Part shown: positions 38,202 to 45,821 of the stretch, in pieces
Position numbering within the stretch: position 1 is the stretch's first letter
How the letters are laid out: each line of letters begins with the position of its first letter
NCBI GenBank assembly: GCA_964571855.1
Contig: CAZNDO010000002.1
Span: forward strand, 1-64,000
Reading direction: 5' to 3'
DNA from: CAYYFX01 sp964571855
GTDB taxonomy: Bacteria; ARS69
Length of the DNA: 64,000 bases
Made by a program: the position numbers and the translations under genes
Notes under the pieces: model-generated
The model's database searches: none
Seen by the model: only the letters and a program-made list of their open reading frames with translations
Told to the model about the DNA's origin: nothing

Positions 38202-38231
38202 GTCGGCGGCTCGCGGGGGGCGCGCCGAGTC

Positions 38232-38924
38232 TCAGTCCGCGGCCGTGGCGGTCTTCGTGGAGTCCGCGGCGGGCGCCGGCGCGGCGCTCGGCGGCTCCAC
38301 CGTCACGGCGGTGACCAGCACGCGCCGCGTGGGGCGGTAGTCGCGGAAGATGGACACCTGCGCGATCCGGTCCACCACGTCCATGCCCTCCACGACCTCG
38401 CCGATCGGCGTGCCGTGGCGGTCCGCGCCCGGAACATCGGAGAGCATCACGTACCACTCGGTCCCGGCCGATCCCGGGTCCGTACCGCGCCAGGCGAGGG
38501 CCACCGTCCCGCGACGGTGCGTGCGCGGCGCGGGCGCCGGGGCGGCGGCGGAGTCCCCGGCCGCCCCGGCGGCGGGGCCGGCGGAATCCGGGCTCGCCGG
38601 CAGCCGCCAGGCCGGCGCGTCCGGGGCATCCTCGGGCGCTCCCTCCCGGGTGGCCAGTTTCCCGGACTGGATGACGAGACCCGGCACCACGCGGTGCACG
38701 GCGAGGCTGTCGTACGCGCCGTGCGCCGCGAGCGAGAGGAAGGCAGCCACCGCGTTCGGCGCCGCGACGGGATCCAGGCGGATGCGGAATTCGCCGAAGT
38801 CGTGGACGGCCACCTTCACGTCCGCAGCCGGAACGTCCGCCGGCGTGAGCGGCCCCGCGGCCGCCGGATCGGCCGCACGCAGCGCGAGGACGATAGCCGC
38901 GGCCGTGACCAGTCGCAGGCGCAC
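38232..38924 (-). CDS. exported cyclophilin-type peptidyl-prolyl isomerase
   Basis: A 230-residue exported prolyl isomerase of the cyclophilin fold. A signal peptide (LRLVTAAAIVLALRAADPAAAG) is followed by FGEFRIRLDPVAAPNAVAAF and the active-site stretch VHRVVPGLVIQSGK. The stretch GTVALAWRGTDPGSAGTEWYVML and the closing GTPIGEVVEGMDVVDRI are also present. An Ala/Pro-rich insertion of about 40 residues interrupts the fold near residue 115. GTG 38924 has GGAGG 5 bp upstream. Probably a periplasmic folding factor. The gene is divergent from the TPR gene at 39027. Confidence 0.85.
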   Translation of the reverse strand: MRLRLVTAAAIVLALRAADPAAAGPLTPADVPAADVKVAVHDFGEFRIRLDPVAAPNAVAAFLSLAAHGAYDSLAVHRVVPGLVIQSGKLATREGAPEDAPDAPAWRLPASPDSAGPAAGAAGDSAAAPAPAPRTHRRGTVALAWRGTDPGSAGTEWYVMLSDVPGADRHGTPIGEVVEGMDVVDRIAQVSIFRDYRPTRRVLVTAVTVEPPSAAPAPAADSTKTATAAD

Positions 38925-38957
38925 GCGGGCCTCCGGGGTCGGTCCTGGGGGAACGCA

Positions 38958-38992
38958 TCCCGCGCGCGCGGGAGCGTCCGGCAGCGTATCAT
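38958..38992 (+). promoter_or_regulatory. palindrome and possible -10 upstream of the TPR gene
   Basis: A 16-bp perfect palindrome TCCCGCGCGCGCGGGA (38958-38973) lies 13 bp before a TATCAT (38987-38992) in the divergent gap. No good -35 box is seen, so a regulated promoter is possible but weakly supported. Confidence 0.25.
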
Positions 38993-39026
38993 CGAGGGGT
39001 TTCGCGGTCGAGCCGAGGAGGAAGCC

Positions 39027-39650
39027 GTGGGCAGGTCCGTCCCGATGCCGTGGATCGTGCTCGCGGGAACCGGCGGGCTCTGGGTCGCGGGGCTCGTCAC
39101 GCTCGGGCTGATCGGCGCATCGCCCTCGGGAGGATGGCGCGTGAACCGCGCGCTGGACCAGCTGGCCGGGGGCCGCCGGGCGGACGCGGCCACGGAGCTG
39201 GACCGCGTGGCGGCCGCGCACCCCGATCGACCCTCGGCGTGGATCCGGGCGGGCCGCGCCCTCGCGGCTGCCGGTCAGCCCGCGGAGGGCGCGGACCGCC
39301 TCGCCCATGCGGCCTCCCTGGATCCGGGTTCCGCCACCGCGCGATATGAATGGGCCAAGGCATTGCTGGCCGGCGGGTTCGACGATGACGCGGAGCGCGT
39401 CCTTCAGGAACTGCTCGAAGCCCACCCCGGGCACGCGGACGCGCGCTTCCTGGCCGCCGCGACCGCGGCGGGGCGGGGCGACGCCGCGCTGGCCGCCGAC
39501 CGTTTCGAGGCGGCGCTCGCGGCCGGCTGCTCCTCGCCGGAGCGGTGGCGGACGGAGCCGCGCTTCGACCGGGTGCGCGGCGACCTGCGCTTCCTGCGCG
39601 TGGCGCGGGACTTGACGCTCGCCGGGGCCGCCGCGGCGGTGCGCCCGTGA
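39027..39650 (+). CDS. small membrane-anchored TPR protein
   Basis: A 207-residue protein with one N-terminal membrane segment (WIVLAGTGGLWVAGLVTLGLI) and TPR-like helices over most of the rest, for example AGGRRADAATELDRVAAAHP and GFDDDAERVLQELLEAHPGH. GTG 39027 is preceded by GGAGGAAG; an ATG at 39045 is an alternative. It overlaps the following glycosyltransferase by 4 bp (GTGA), suggesting coupled expression. The specific function is unknown. Confidence 0.65.
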   Translation: MGRSVPMPWIVLAGTGGLWVAGLVTLGLIGASPSGGWRVNRALDQLAGGRRADAATELDRVAAAHPDRPSAWIRAGRALAAAGQPAEGADRLAHAASLDPGSATARYEWAKALLAGGFDDDAERVLQELLEAHPGHADARFLAAATAAGRGDAALAADRFEAALAAGCSSPERWRTEPRFDRVRGDLRFLRVARDLTLAGAAAAVRP

Positions 39651-40861
39651 CGCGCCCCCGCGCCCTGATGGTGGTGCACAGCTACTGCCCGGCCGACCCG
39701 CGGGTGCGGCGCGAGGCGGAAGCTCTGGCGGATGCCGGCTGGGACGTGGACGTGCTGTGCCTGCGCAACGGCGGCGAGCCCGCGACGGAGACGATCCAGG
39801 GCGTCCGCTACCTCCGGCTCCCGCTGCGCCGCCGGCGCGGCGGCGTCCTGCGGTACGCGTTCGAGTACGTGGCGCTGCTGGCGCTCGGGCTGCTCACGGC
39901 CGTGGTCCTGCACGGCCTGCGCCGCTATCGCCTGGTCCAGGCGCACAACATGCCGGACTTCCTGGTGTTCTGCGGCCTCGTGCCGTGGGCCACCGGCGTG
40001 CCGGTGCTGCTGGACCTGCACGATCCCATCCCCGAGCTGTACATGGCGAAGTTCGGGATGCGGCGCGAGTCGCCGCTCATCCGGCTGCTCACGCGGATCG
40101 AAGGCTGGAGCCTGCGGTACGCGGACCACGCGCTCGTGGCCACCGAGGCGTTCCGCCGCCGCCTGATCGAGCGCGGCCGCGATCCCGCGCGGCTCACGAC
40201 CGTGCTGAACTCGCCGGACCCGCGGCTCTTCCGGCCGCGGCCGCTCCCGGACGCCGCGGGCCCGCCCGTGCTGCTCTTCCACGGCACGGTCACGGAGCGC
40301 AGCGGCGTGGACTGCGCGATCCGGGCGGCCGAGCGCGTGCGCGCGGCCGGCGTGGACTTCCGCTTCGTCATCCTCGGCGACGGGGACACGCTGCCGCAGG
40401 TGCGCGCCATGGCGGCGGAGGGCGACCGGCCGAAGTGGATCGACGTCCGCGGGCCGGTGGCGCTCGACGAGGTGCCGGACGTCGTGGCGTCATGCGACCT
40501 GGGCGTGGTCCCGAACCGAGGCGGGGCGTTCTCCGAGCTCGCGCTGCCCACGCGCGTCTTCGAGGTGCTCACCGTGGGACGCGCCGTGGTATGCGCGCGG
40601 TCGCCGGCGGTGAGCGACCTGTTCGCCGAGGAGGACCTGTTGTTCTTCGAGCCGGAGGACGAGGCGGACCTGGCGCGCGTGCTCGAGCGCGCGCTGCGGG
40701 ATCCGGAGCTGCGCCGCGCGATGGCGGCTCGCGGCGCGCGCGTCGCGGCGGCGCGCGCGTGGGAGCGCGAGAAGGAACGCTACCTCGGCGTGGTGGCGGA
40801 TCTCGCGGCAATCGCCGGCGCGCCCGCGGCGGAGCGCCCCGCCGGCGCCAGCGGCCGGTAG
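39647..40861 (+). CDS. glycosyltransferase family 4-like protein
   Basis: A 404-residue GT-B-fold glycosyltransferase, probably acting on cell-surface glycans. The N-terminal domain has VVHSYCPADPRVRREAEAL, a GT4 subfamily hallmark, and LVQAHNMPDFLVF. The C-terminal domain has LFHGTVTERSGVDCAIRA, VILGDGDTLPQV and the donor-binding stretch LALPTRVFEVLTVGRAVVCA, where the usual E-x7-E motif is only partly visible. A hydrophobic segment near residue 75 suggests membrane association. Its 3' end overlaps the minus-strand gene by 82 bp. Confidence 0.85.
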   Translation: MTRPRALMVVHSYCPADPRVRREAEALADAGWDVDVLCLRNGGEPATETIQGVRYLRLPLRRRRGGVLRYAFEYVALLALGLLTAVVLHGLRRYRLVQAHNMPDFLVFCGLVPWATGVPVLLDLHDPIPELYMAKFGMRRESPLIRLLTRIEGWSLRYADHALVATEAFRRRLIERGRDPARLTTVLNSPDPRLFRPRPLPDAAGPPVLLFHGTVTERSGVDCAIRAAERVRAAGVDFRFVILGDGDTLPQVRAMAAEGDRPKWIDVRGPVALDEVPDVVASCDLGVVPNRGGAFSELALPTRVFEVLTVGRAVVCARSPAVSDLFAEEDLLFFEPEDEADLARVLERALRDPELRRAMAARGARVAAARAWEREKERYLGVVADLAAIAGAPAAERPAGASGR

Positions 40862-41985
40862 CGCACCGGGCGCGACCCCGGTCCGGGGGACTCCAGGAAC
40901 TCGAGCAGCACGCGCCCGTCGGTCTCGCGCGGCACCGCCAGCCCCAGCAGGTGCAGGGCGGTCGGCGCCACGTCCAGGAGCGTGGCCTCCAGCGTGGCCG
41001 CGGGCAGCGCGCGGATCCCGCGCCCCGCCAGCGCGATCTCGCCCCCGCCGTCCGGCGCCGTCTCCACGTCGATCCACGCGCCGGCGTCCGCGAGCGCACG
41101 GGCCTGCGCGTCGGTCGGCGGCGCGTCCAGCGCCAGCGCGCGCAGGGACAGCGGCGGGTCGCCCGGGGCAGGCCACCCGGCCAGCACGGGGATGCCGCCG
41201 GCGCGCGCCACGTCCTGCAGCGTGCCGCGCGGCGCGAAGGCGCCGTGACGCGGATCCCGCGCGCGCGGGAACAGGCGCACGAGCGCGCGCGTGCCCGGCC
41301 GATCGGGGATGCGCGCCACGCCGCCGCCGCCGGGGACCGTGCGCGGGTGCGACGGTCCTGCGCCGGTGCGCATGGGCAGCCGGCCGGTCCACAGCGCGGC
41401 GTCCCGGCCCGGCGCGTCCGACGCCAGCGGCGCCAGCCGCGCGTGCAGGGCGGCCACCTCGGGGAACGAACCGGGCGGATGCACCGTCACGGTCACGGGC
41501 ACGGCTCCCGGGGACGGCGTTCCCGCCCCGAGCGTGTCGGGGATGCGCGGCGGCAGCGAGCCCGCATCCGGGGCGGCGGTCTCCGCGGCCCCGACCGCGA
41601 GCGCGAGCAGCACGAGCGCGTCGAGGCGCGCGTGCCGCGGGAGGAAGGCGCGCCGGAGGATCCGCGCCGCCCACCCGATCAGCGCCAGCACCGCGCCGAA
41701 CCCGAGCGGGAGGAGCAGGTGCCCGACCGTGATGGTGGACAGGAACGCCGCGCCGTCGCCCGGGTGCAGCCGCAGGATGCGCCAGCCGCGCGCCCCGAGC
41801 GCGCCCAGCGGCGCGCCGGCGAGCGCGCCCGCGGCGAGCCACACCGCCGCGAGCACGCTCCCCGAGACGGGGTTGATCGTCCCGGCGTTCAGCCGCAGCA
41901 TCTCCAGCGCGGCCGCGGACGCGAGGGCCGCGCCGTGCCAGGCCCCGTCGCGCCCGGAGGTCCCGCGTGGATGCTCGCCTCGCAA
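40780..41985 (-). CDS. membrane protein with degenerate alkaline-phosphatase-superfamily tail
   Basis: A 401-residue protein. The first ~135 residues contain about four hydrophobic segments (for example GSVLAAVWLAAGALAGAPLG and DALVLLALAVGAAETAA). The C-terminus TLLDVAPTALHLLGLAVPRETDGRVLLEFL matches the closing motif of sulfatases, phosphoglycerate mutases and nucleotide pyrophosphatases. The N-terminal metal and nucleophile motifs of that superfamily are not recognisable, so catalytic activity is doubtful. TTG 41985 has GGGAGG upstream. The 5' end overlaps the divergent sugar kinase by 19 bp and the 3' end the glycosyltransferase by 82 bp. Function unknown. Confidence 0.6.
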   Translation of the reverse strand: MRGEHPRGTSGRDGAWHGAALASAAALEMLRLNAGTINPVSGSVLAAVWLAAGALAGAPLGALGARGWRILRLHPGDGAAFLSTITVGHLLLPLGFGAVLALIGWAARILRRAFLPRHARLDALVLLALAVGAAETAAPDAGSLPPRIPDTLGAGTPSPGAVPVTVTVHPPGSFPEVAALHARLAPLASDAPGRDAALWTGRLPMRTGAGPSHPRTVPGGGGVARIPDRPGTRALVRLFPRARDPRHGAFAPRGTLQDVARAGGIPVLAGWPAPGDPPLSLRALALDAPPTDAQARALADAGAWIDVETAPDGGGEIALAGRGIRALPAATLEATLLDVAPTALHLLGLAVPRETDGRVLLEFLESPGPGSRPVRYRPLAPAGRSAAGAPAIAARSATTPR

Positions 41986-42905
41986 GTCTGCCTCCCTCGT
42001 CCGTGCGCGATGCGCCGCGGATCGTGTGCCACGGGCTGATCGCGTCGGACTTCGTGACGCGGCTGGCGTTCCCGGTTCCCCGGGACCGGAAGGTCCGCGT
42101 GAAGGAGTTCGCCCGTCAAGGGGGAGGACCGGCCGCGAACGCCGCGGTCGCGATCGCGCGGCTCGGGGGCATCGCGTCGTTCGCCGGCGCGGTCGGGGAC
42201 GACGCGCTCGGCGTCGAGCAGCGGCGGGAGCTCACCGACGAGGGCGTGGACGTGACGCACGTGGAGGTCGTGGCCGGCGCGCCGTCCTTCGTGTGCTTCA
42301 TCCTGGTGGACGAGGCGGACGGCGCGCGCACGATCGTGAGCGCGCCGCATGAGCGCCCCCTCCCGGTCCGGCCGCCCGCGGCGCTCCGCGACGGGGCGGA
42401 CCTCCTGCTCGTGGACGGGTGGGGCGGGCCCGCGCAGCGCGCGCTCGTGGGCGAGGCGCGGGAGCGCGGGATCCCCGTGATGCTGGACGCCGGCAGCGCG
42501 CGCGAGGACGTGCTGGCGATCCTCCCGGACGCCGACGTGGTGATCGCGTCCGAGCCCTTCGCCCGGGAGTGGGCGGACGGCGGCGATCCGGAGTCCGCCG
42601 TGCGCGCGATGCTCCGGTCCGGGGTCCGCCTCGCCGCGGTGACCCGGGGACCGCAGGGCGTGGTGGCGGGCGCAGCCGGCGCGGCGGAGCTGTTCCGCGT
42701 GGACGCGGTCCCCGTGGACGCCGTGGACACCACGGGGGCCGGGGACGCCTTCCACGGGGGCGCGGCCTGGGCGCTGGCCCGGGGCCGGAACTGGGAGGAG
42801 AGCCTGCGGATCGGGGCCTTCGTGGCCGCGGCGAAGTGCCGGGGCCTCGGCGCCCGCGTCGGGCTGCCCCGGGCGGCGGACCTGGCCGCCGCGGGGTTCC
42901 CTTGA
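41967..42905 (+). CDS. PfkB-family carbohydrate kinase
   Basis: A 312-residue ribokinase-fold kinase that phosphorylates a sugar or nucleoside; the substrate is not predictable. VKEFARQGGGPAANAAVAIARLG is the N-terminal PfkB signature, and DAVDTTGAGDAFHGGAAWAL carries the catalytic Asp of the GAGD motif and the anion hole. GTG 41967 has GGAGG 6 bp upstream but overlaps the divergent gene; a GTG at 42003 without a ribosome-binding site is the alternative. Its TGA stop forms part of the next promoter's -35 box. Confidence 0.87.
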   Translation: MDARLASLPPSSVRDAPRIVCHGLIASDFVTRLAFPVPRDRKVRVKEFARQGGGPAANAAVAIARLGGIASFAGAVGDDALGVEQRRELTDEGVDVTHVEVVAGAPSFVCFILVDEADGARTIVSAPHERPLPVRPPAALRDGADLLLVDGWGGPAQRALVGEARERGIPVMLDAGSAREDVLAILPDADVVIASEPFAREWADGGDPESAVRAMLRSGVRLAAVTRGPQGVVAGAAGAAELFRVDAVPVDAVDTTGAGDAFHGGAAWALARGRNWEESLRIGAFVAAAKCRGLGARVGLPRAADLAAAGFP

Positions 42906-42930
42906 CACCCCGCGACGACACTCCTAAACT
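42902..42930 (+). promoter_or_regulatory. promoter of the PorV-like gene
   Basis: TTGACA, containing the stop codon of the sugar kinase, and TAAACT are 17 bp apart. The leader is about 55 nt. Confidence 0.6.
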
Positions 42931-42991
42931 CTTCGCACACGTTCAGTTAGCCCCTCCTCAGGTCCCGATCGACCCCTGGGAGATCTCCCGG

Positions 42992-44089
42992 ATGCGTCCA
43001 CTCGTCCTCGCGGCCGTGCTCGGTCTCTGCCTCGCACGGTCCGTCTCGGCGTCGCCCTACGCGGGCGAGTTCCTCAACACGGGCGTGGGGGCGCGGGCGC
43101 TCGGCATGGGCGGCGCGTTCACGGCGCTCGTGGACGACGCGTCGGCGTCGTACTGGAATCCCGCCGCGCTGCCGCGCAACGCCGGGCGCGGCATCGTGTA
43201 CATGCACTCCGAGCGCTTCGGCGACCTCGTGAACTACGACTCCGGGTCCCTCGTGCTGTCCGCGAAGGAGGGGGAGGACGGCACGCGGAGCGCCGTCGGC
43301 GTGTCGCTGCTCGTCACCTCCGTGCCGGACATCCTCTTCACCACCACGGACCGGAACGAACTGCAGGAGATCGAGGTGAAGGTGGACGGCCCCGGGGATC
43401 CGAACGATCCCACCTGGGGCAACGGCGTGCTGGACCCGGACGAGCGCATCGACTTCGACGCGCTGAGCCGGTACGCGGAGGAGGTCACGGACCGGGAGCT
43501 GGGCCTGTTCCTCTCGTACGGGCGCACGCGCGCCTTCCGGGACGACCTCTCGCTCGGCGGCAGCGTGAAGTTCGTGCGGAAGTCCGTGGGCGAGTACAAC
43601 GCGTGGGGCCTGGGCGTGGACCTCGGCGCCCTGTGGCAGGCGCGGCCGCACTGGGCGTTCGGCGTGAACGTGCAGGACGCCACCACCACGTTCCTCGACT
43701 GGCGGAACACGCCCACCGAGCCGCGCGAGTACATCACGCCCACCGTGAAGCTCGGCACCGCGTACACGAAGGAGCTGGCCGCCATCTCCGGGTCGCTCAC
43801 CGGCGCGCTGGACCTCGCCGTGCGCTTCGAGGACGAGGCCGCGGAGGGCTACTCGTTCAACGCGGGCGGCATGCCCGGGGACGTGAAGCTCGGCGTGGAG
43901 TACTGGTACCGGGACGCCCTCGCCTTCCGGGTGGGCAGCGAGGGCATCGGCCGCGCGGATGATCCGTACACCGCGGGCGCGGGGGTGCGGATCCGGCGGC
44001 TGGGTGTGGCGTTCGCGTTCGACTACGCGTACCGCAGCCACGCGGACCTGGAGGACGTCCATCGGATTTCCGGTGGGGTGGCGTTCTAG
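42992..44089 (+). CDS. PorV/PorQ-family outer-membrane protein
   Basis: A 365-residue outer-membrane beta-barrel protein of the PorV/PorQ family, itself related to the FadL fold. Signal peptide LVLAAVLGLCLARSVSA is followed by the family start YAGEFLNTGVGARALGMGGA and ALVDDASASYWNPAALP. Alternating beta strands run to the C-terminal VHRISGGVAF, ending in Phe as barrels do. In type 9 secretion PorV shuttles substrates from SprA, so it may act with the sprA product encoded 34 kb upstream. ATG 42992 has GGGAG upstream. The last two codons and the stop lie within the left arm of a large inverted repeat. Confidence 0.82.
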   Translation: MRPLVLAAVLGLCLARSVSASPYAGEFLNTGVGARALGMGGAFTALVDDASASYWNPAALPRNAGRGIVYMHSERFGDLVNYDSGSLVLSAKEGEDGTRSAVGVSLLVTSVPDILFTTTDRNELQEIEVKVDGPGDPNDPTWGNGVLDPDERIDFDALSRYAEEVTDRELGLFLSYGRTRAFRDDLSLGGSVKFVRKSVGEYNAWGLGVDLGALWQARPHWAFGVNVQDATTTFLDWRNTPTEPREYITPTVKLGTAYTKELAAISGSLTGALDLAVRFEDEAAEGYSFNAGGMPGDVKLGVEYWYRDALAFRVGSEGIGRADDPYTAGAGVRIRRLGVAFAFDYAYRSHADLEDVHRISGGVAF

Positions 44090-44398
44090 CGAGCGCACGC
44101 GGGGCGAGCTTCCGGCGCGGGGCAGGCGAGTCGTCCGTCCGGTCGGCCCGGAGGCACCCCGAACGCGTGCGGCCGGGGCCGGGCCTCTCTGCCGCGGACG
44201 CCCTTCCGGCGACGTCCTGTCGCCGGAAGGGCTCGGCGCTCCGGCGCCTCCGGCATCCATGCCTCCCGGCGCCTTCGCGACGCCGCCGCAGAGAGGCCCG
44301 GCCCCGGCCGCAGACGTTCGGGGTGCCTCCGGGCCGACCGGACGGACGACTCGCCTGCCCCGCGGCGGAAGCTCGCGGGCGGCCGCTCACTCGAACGC
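44081..44398. repeat. ~318-bp long inverted repeat with structured tip
   Basis: Bases 44105-44192 and 44288-44375 are inverted repeats matching at 85 of 88 positions. They include a perfect 50-bp block (44116-44165 with 44315-44364) and a perfect 25-bp block (44168-44192 with 44288-44312). Weaker complementarity extends outward to 44081 and 44398. The 95-bp centre carries two more hairpins. No credible gene is encoded on either strand. The repeat starts at the stop codon of the PorV-like gene and ends 44 bp before the mtaB promoter. It could be a mobile-element remnant, a structured RNA or a DNA cruciform. Confidence 0.85.
44201..44273. other. two hairpins at the tip of the long inverted repeat
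   Basis: The first is a perfect 13-bp stem, CCCTTCCGGCGAC / GTCGCCGGAAGGG, with loop GTCCT (44201-44231). The second, at 44243-44273, pairs GGCGCC with GGCGCC and GGCAT with ATGCC around a 2-nt loop. With the long arms they make a forked stem-loop. Confidence 0.7.
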
Positions 44399-44441
44399 AA
44401 GGGGGGTTCGGGCGGTGCGCGGGCGGGGTTCGTCCCGTCGG

Positions 44442-44471
44442 TTGACCGGCCGTTTCGGCGGATCCTAGACT
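44442..44471 (+). promoter_or_regulatory. promoter of the mtaB-miaA operon
   Basis: TTGACC and TAGACT are 18 bp apart, 36 bp before the mtaB GTG. It lies directly downstream of the long inverted repeat. Confidence 0.55.
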
Positions 44472-44507
44472 GGCCGGGTTGCCTTCTCCCGCCCCTCCGG
44501 AGTCCGC

Positions 44508-45821
44508 GTGAAGCGCGTCGCCTTCTGCACGTTCGGGTGCCGGCTGAACCAGTACGACACCGAGGTCCTGCGGACCCTTCTCGAGGAGGAGGGCGGGTTC
44601 CGGACCGTGCCGTTCGACGAGGAGGCCGACGTGTACGTGGTCAACACCTGCACGGTCACCGCGAAGGCGGACTCCCGGGCGCGGCAGGCCATCCGGAAGC
44701 TGGCGGCGGCGCGGCCGGCGGCGCGGATCGTGGCCACCGGGTGCTACGCGCAGCGGGCGCCCGGGGAGCTGGCGGCGCTGCCCGGCGTGCGGCTCGTGCT
44801 CGGCGCGGCGGAGCGGGTGCGGGTGGTGTCGGAGCTGCGGCGGGCGGACGAAGGGGACGCGCCGCGCGTGGCGGTGGGGCCCATCGCGGCGGCCACCGCG
44901 TTCCCCGAGGTCCCGGTCACCGAGCTCATGGACAAGAGCCGCGCCTTCGTGAAGATCCAGGAGGGATGCAACGAGGCGTGCACGTTCTGCGTGATCCCGC
45001 AGACCCGCGGGCCCTCGCGCAGCCGGCGGCCCGAGGCGGTGCTCGCGCAGATCACGGAGCTGGTGGCGGCCGGGTACACGGAGATCGTGCTCACCGGCGT
45101 GCACGTGGGGGACTACGGCCTGGACCTCGCGGAGGGGCGGCGCCTCCTCGTGCCGCTCGTCCGCGACGTCGTGGCCGTGCCCGGGCTGGACCGGTTCCGC
45201 TTGAGCTCCATCGAGCCGTCCACGGTCACCGACGAGCTGGTGGAGTTCATGGCGGACGAGCCGAAGTTCGCGCGGCACCTGCACGTCCCGCTGCAGAGCG
45301 GCAGCGCGGCGGTGCTCGCGCGCATGAACCGGCGGTACACGGTGGAGCGGTTCCGCGACCTGGTGGCGAAGGTGGCGGCGCGTGCGCCGGACTGCGGCAT
45401 CGGCACCGACGTGATCAGCGGCTTCCCCGGCGAGACCGACCGGGACTTCCGCGACACCTTCGACCGGCTGGAGGACATGCCGCTGTCGTACGTGCACGCG
45501 TTCACGTACTCGGAGCGTCCCGGCTCGGCGGCCGCGGCCTTCGGGGACGCCGTGCCGCCCGACGAGCGGAAGCGGCGGACCGCCGCGCTGAAGCGGCTGT
45601 CCGCGGAGAAGTCGCTCGCGTTCCGCCGCCGGCACGTGGGGCGGGAGGCCGACGTGTTCGTGGAGGGGATGCGCCGCGCCGGCACGGACTGGATGAGCGG
45701 GCTCACCGGGAACTTCATCCGCGTGGACCTGGGGCCGGGGCGCGTGGAGCGGCCGCTCGTGCGCGCGCGCCTCACGGCGGTGACGGACGACGGCATGGCC
45801 GGCGAGAGGATCGCGGCGTGA
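44508..45821 (+). CDS. mtaB: tRNA threonylcarbamoyladenosine methylthiotransferase
   Basis: A 437-residue radical-SAM enzyme of the MtaB branch that adds a methylthio group to t6A37 of tRNA, giving ms2t6A. The N-terminal UPF0004 domain binds the auxiliary 4Fe-4S cluster through Cys11, Cys48 and Cys79. The radical-SAM cluster motif CNEACTFC uses Cys154, Cys158 and Cys161. LHVPLQSGS and SGFPGETDRDF are typical, and a TRAM-like C-terminus follows. GTG 44508 has GGAG upstream. First gene of an eight-gene operon and coupled to miaB by GTGA. Confidence 0.9.
   Translation: MKRVAFCTFGCRLNQYDTEVLRTLLEEEGGFRTVPFDEEADVYVVNTCTVTAKADSRARQAIRKLAAARPAARIVATGCYAQRAPGELAALPGVRLVLGAAERVRVVSELRRADEGDAPRVAVGPIAAATAFPEVPVTELMDKSRAFVKIQEGCNEACTFCVIPQTRGPSRSRRPEAVLAQITELVAAGYTEIVLTGVHVGDYGLDLAEGRRLLVPLVRDVVAVPGLDRFRLSSIEPSTVTDELVEFMADEPKFARHLHVPLQSGSAAVLARMNRRYTVERFRDLVAKVAARAPDCGIGTDVISGFPGETDRDFRDTFDRLEDMPLSYVHAFTYSERPGSAAAAFGDAVPPDERKRRTAALKRLSAEKSLAFRRRHVGREADVFVEGMRRAGTDWMSGLTGNFIRVDLGPGRVERPLVRARLTAVTDDGMAGERIAA

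Noticed and set aside
44094..44468. Several short open frames inside the long inverted repeat
   Set aside because: They are Arg/Pro/Gly-rich, occur on both strands because of the symmetry, and lack ribosome-binding sites.
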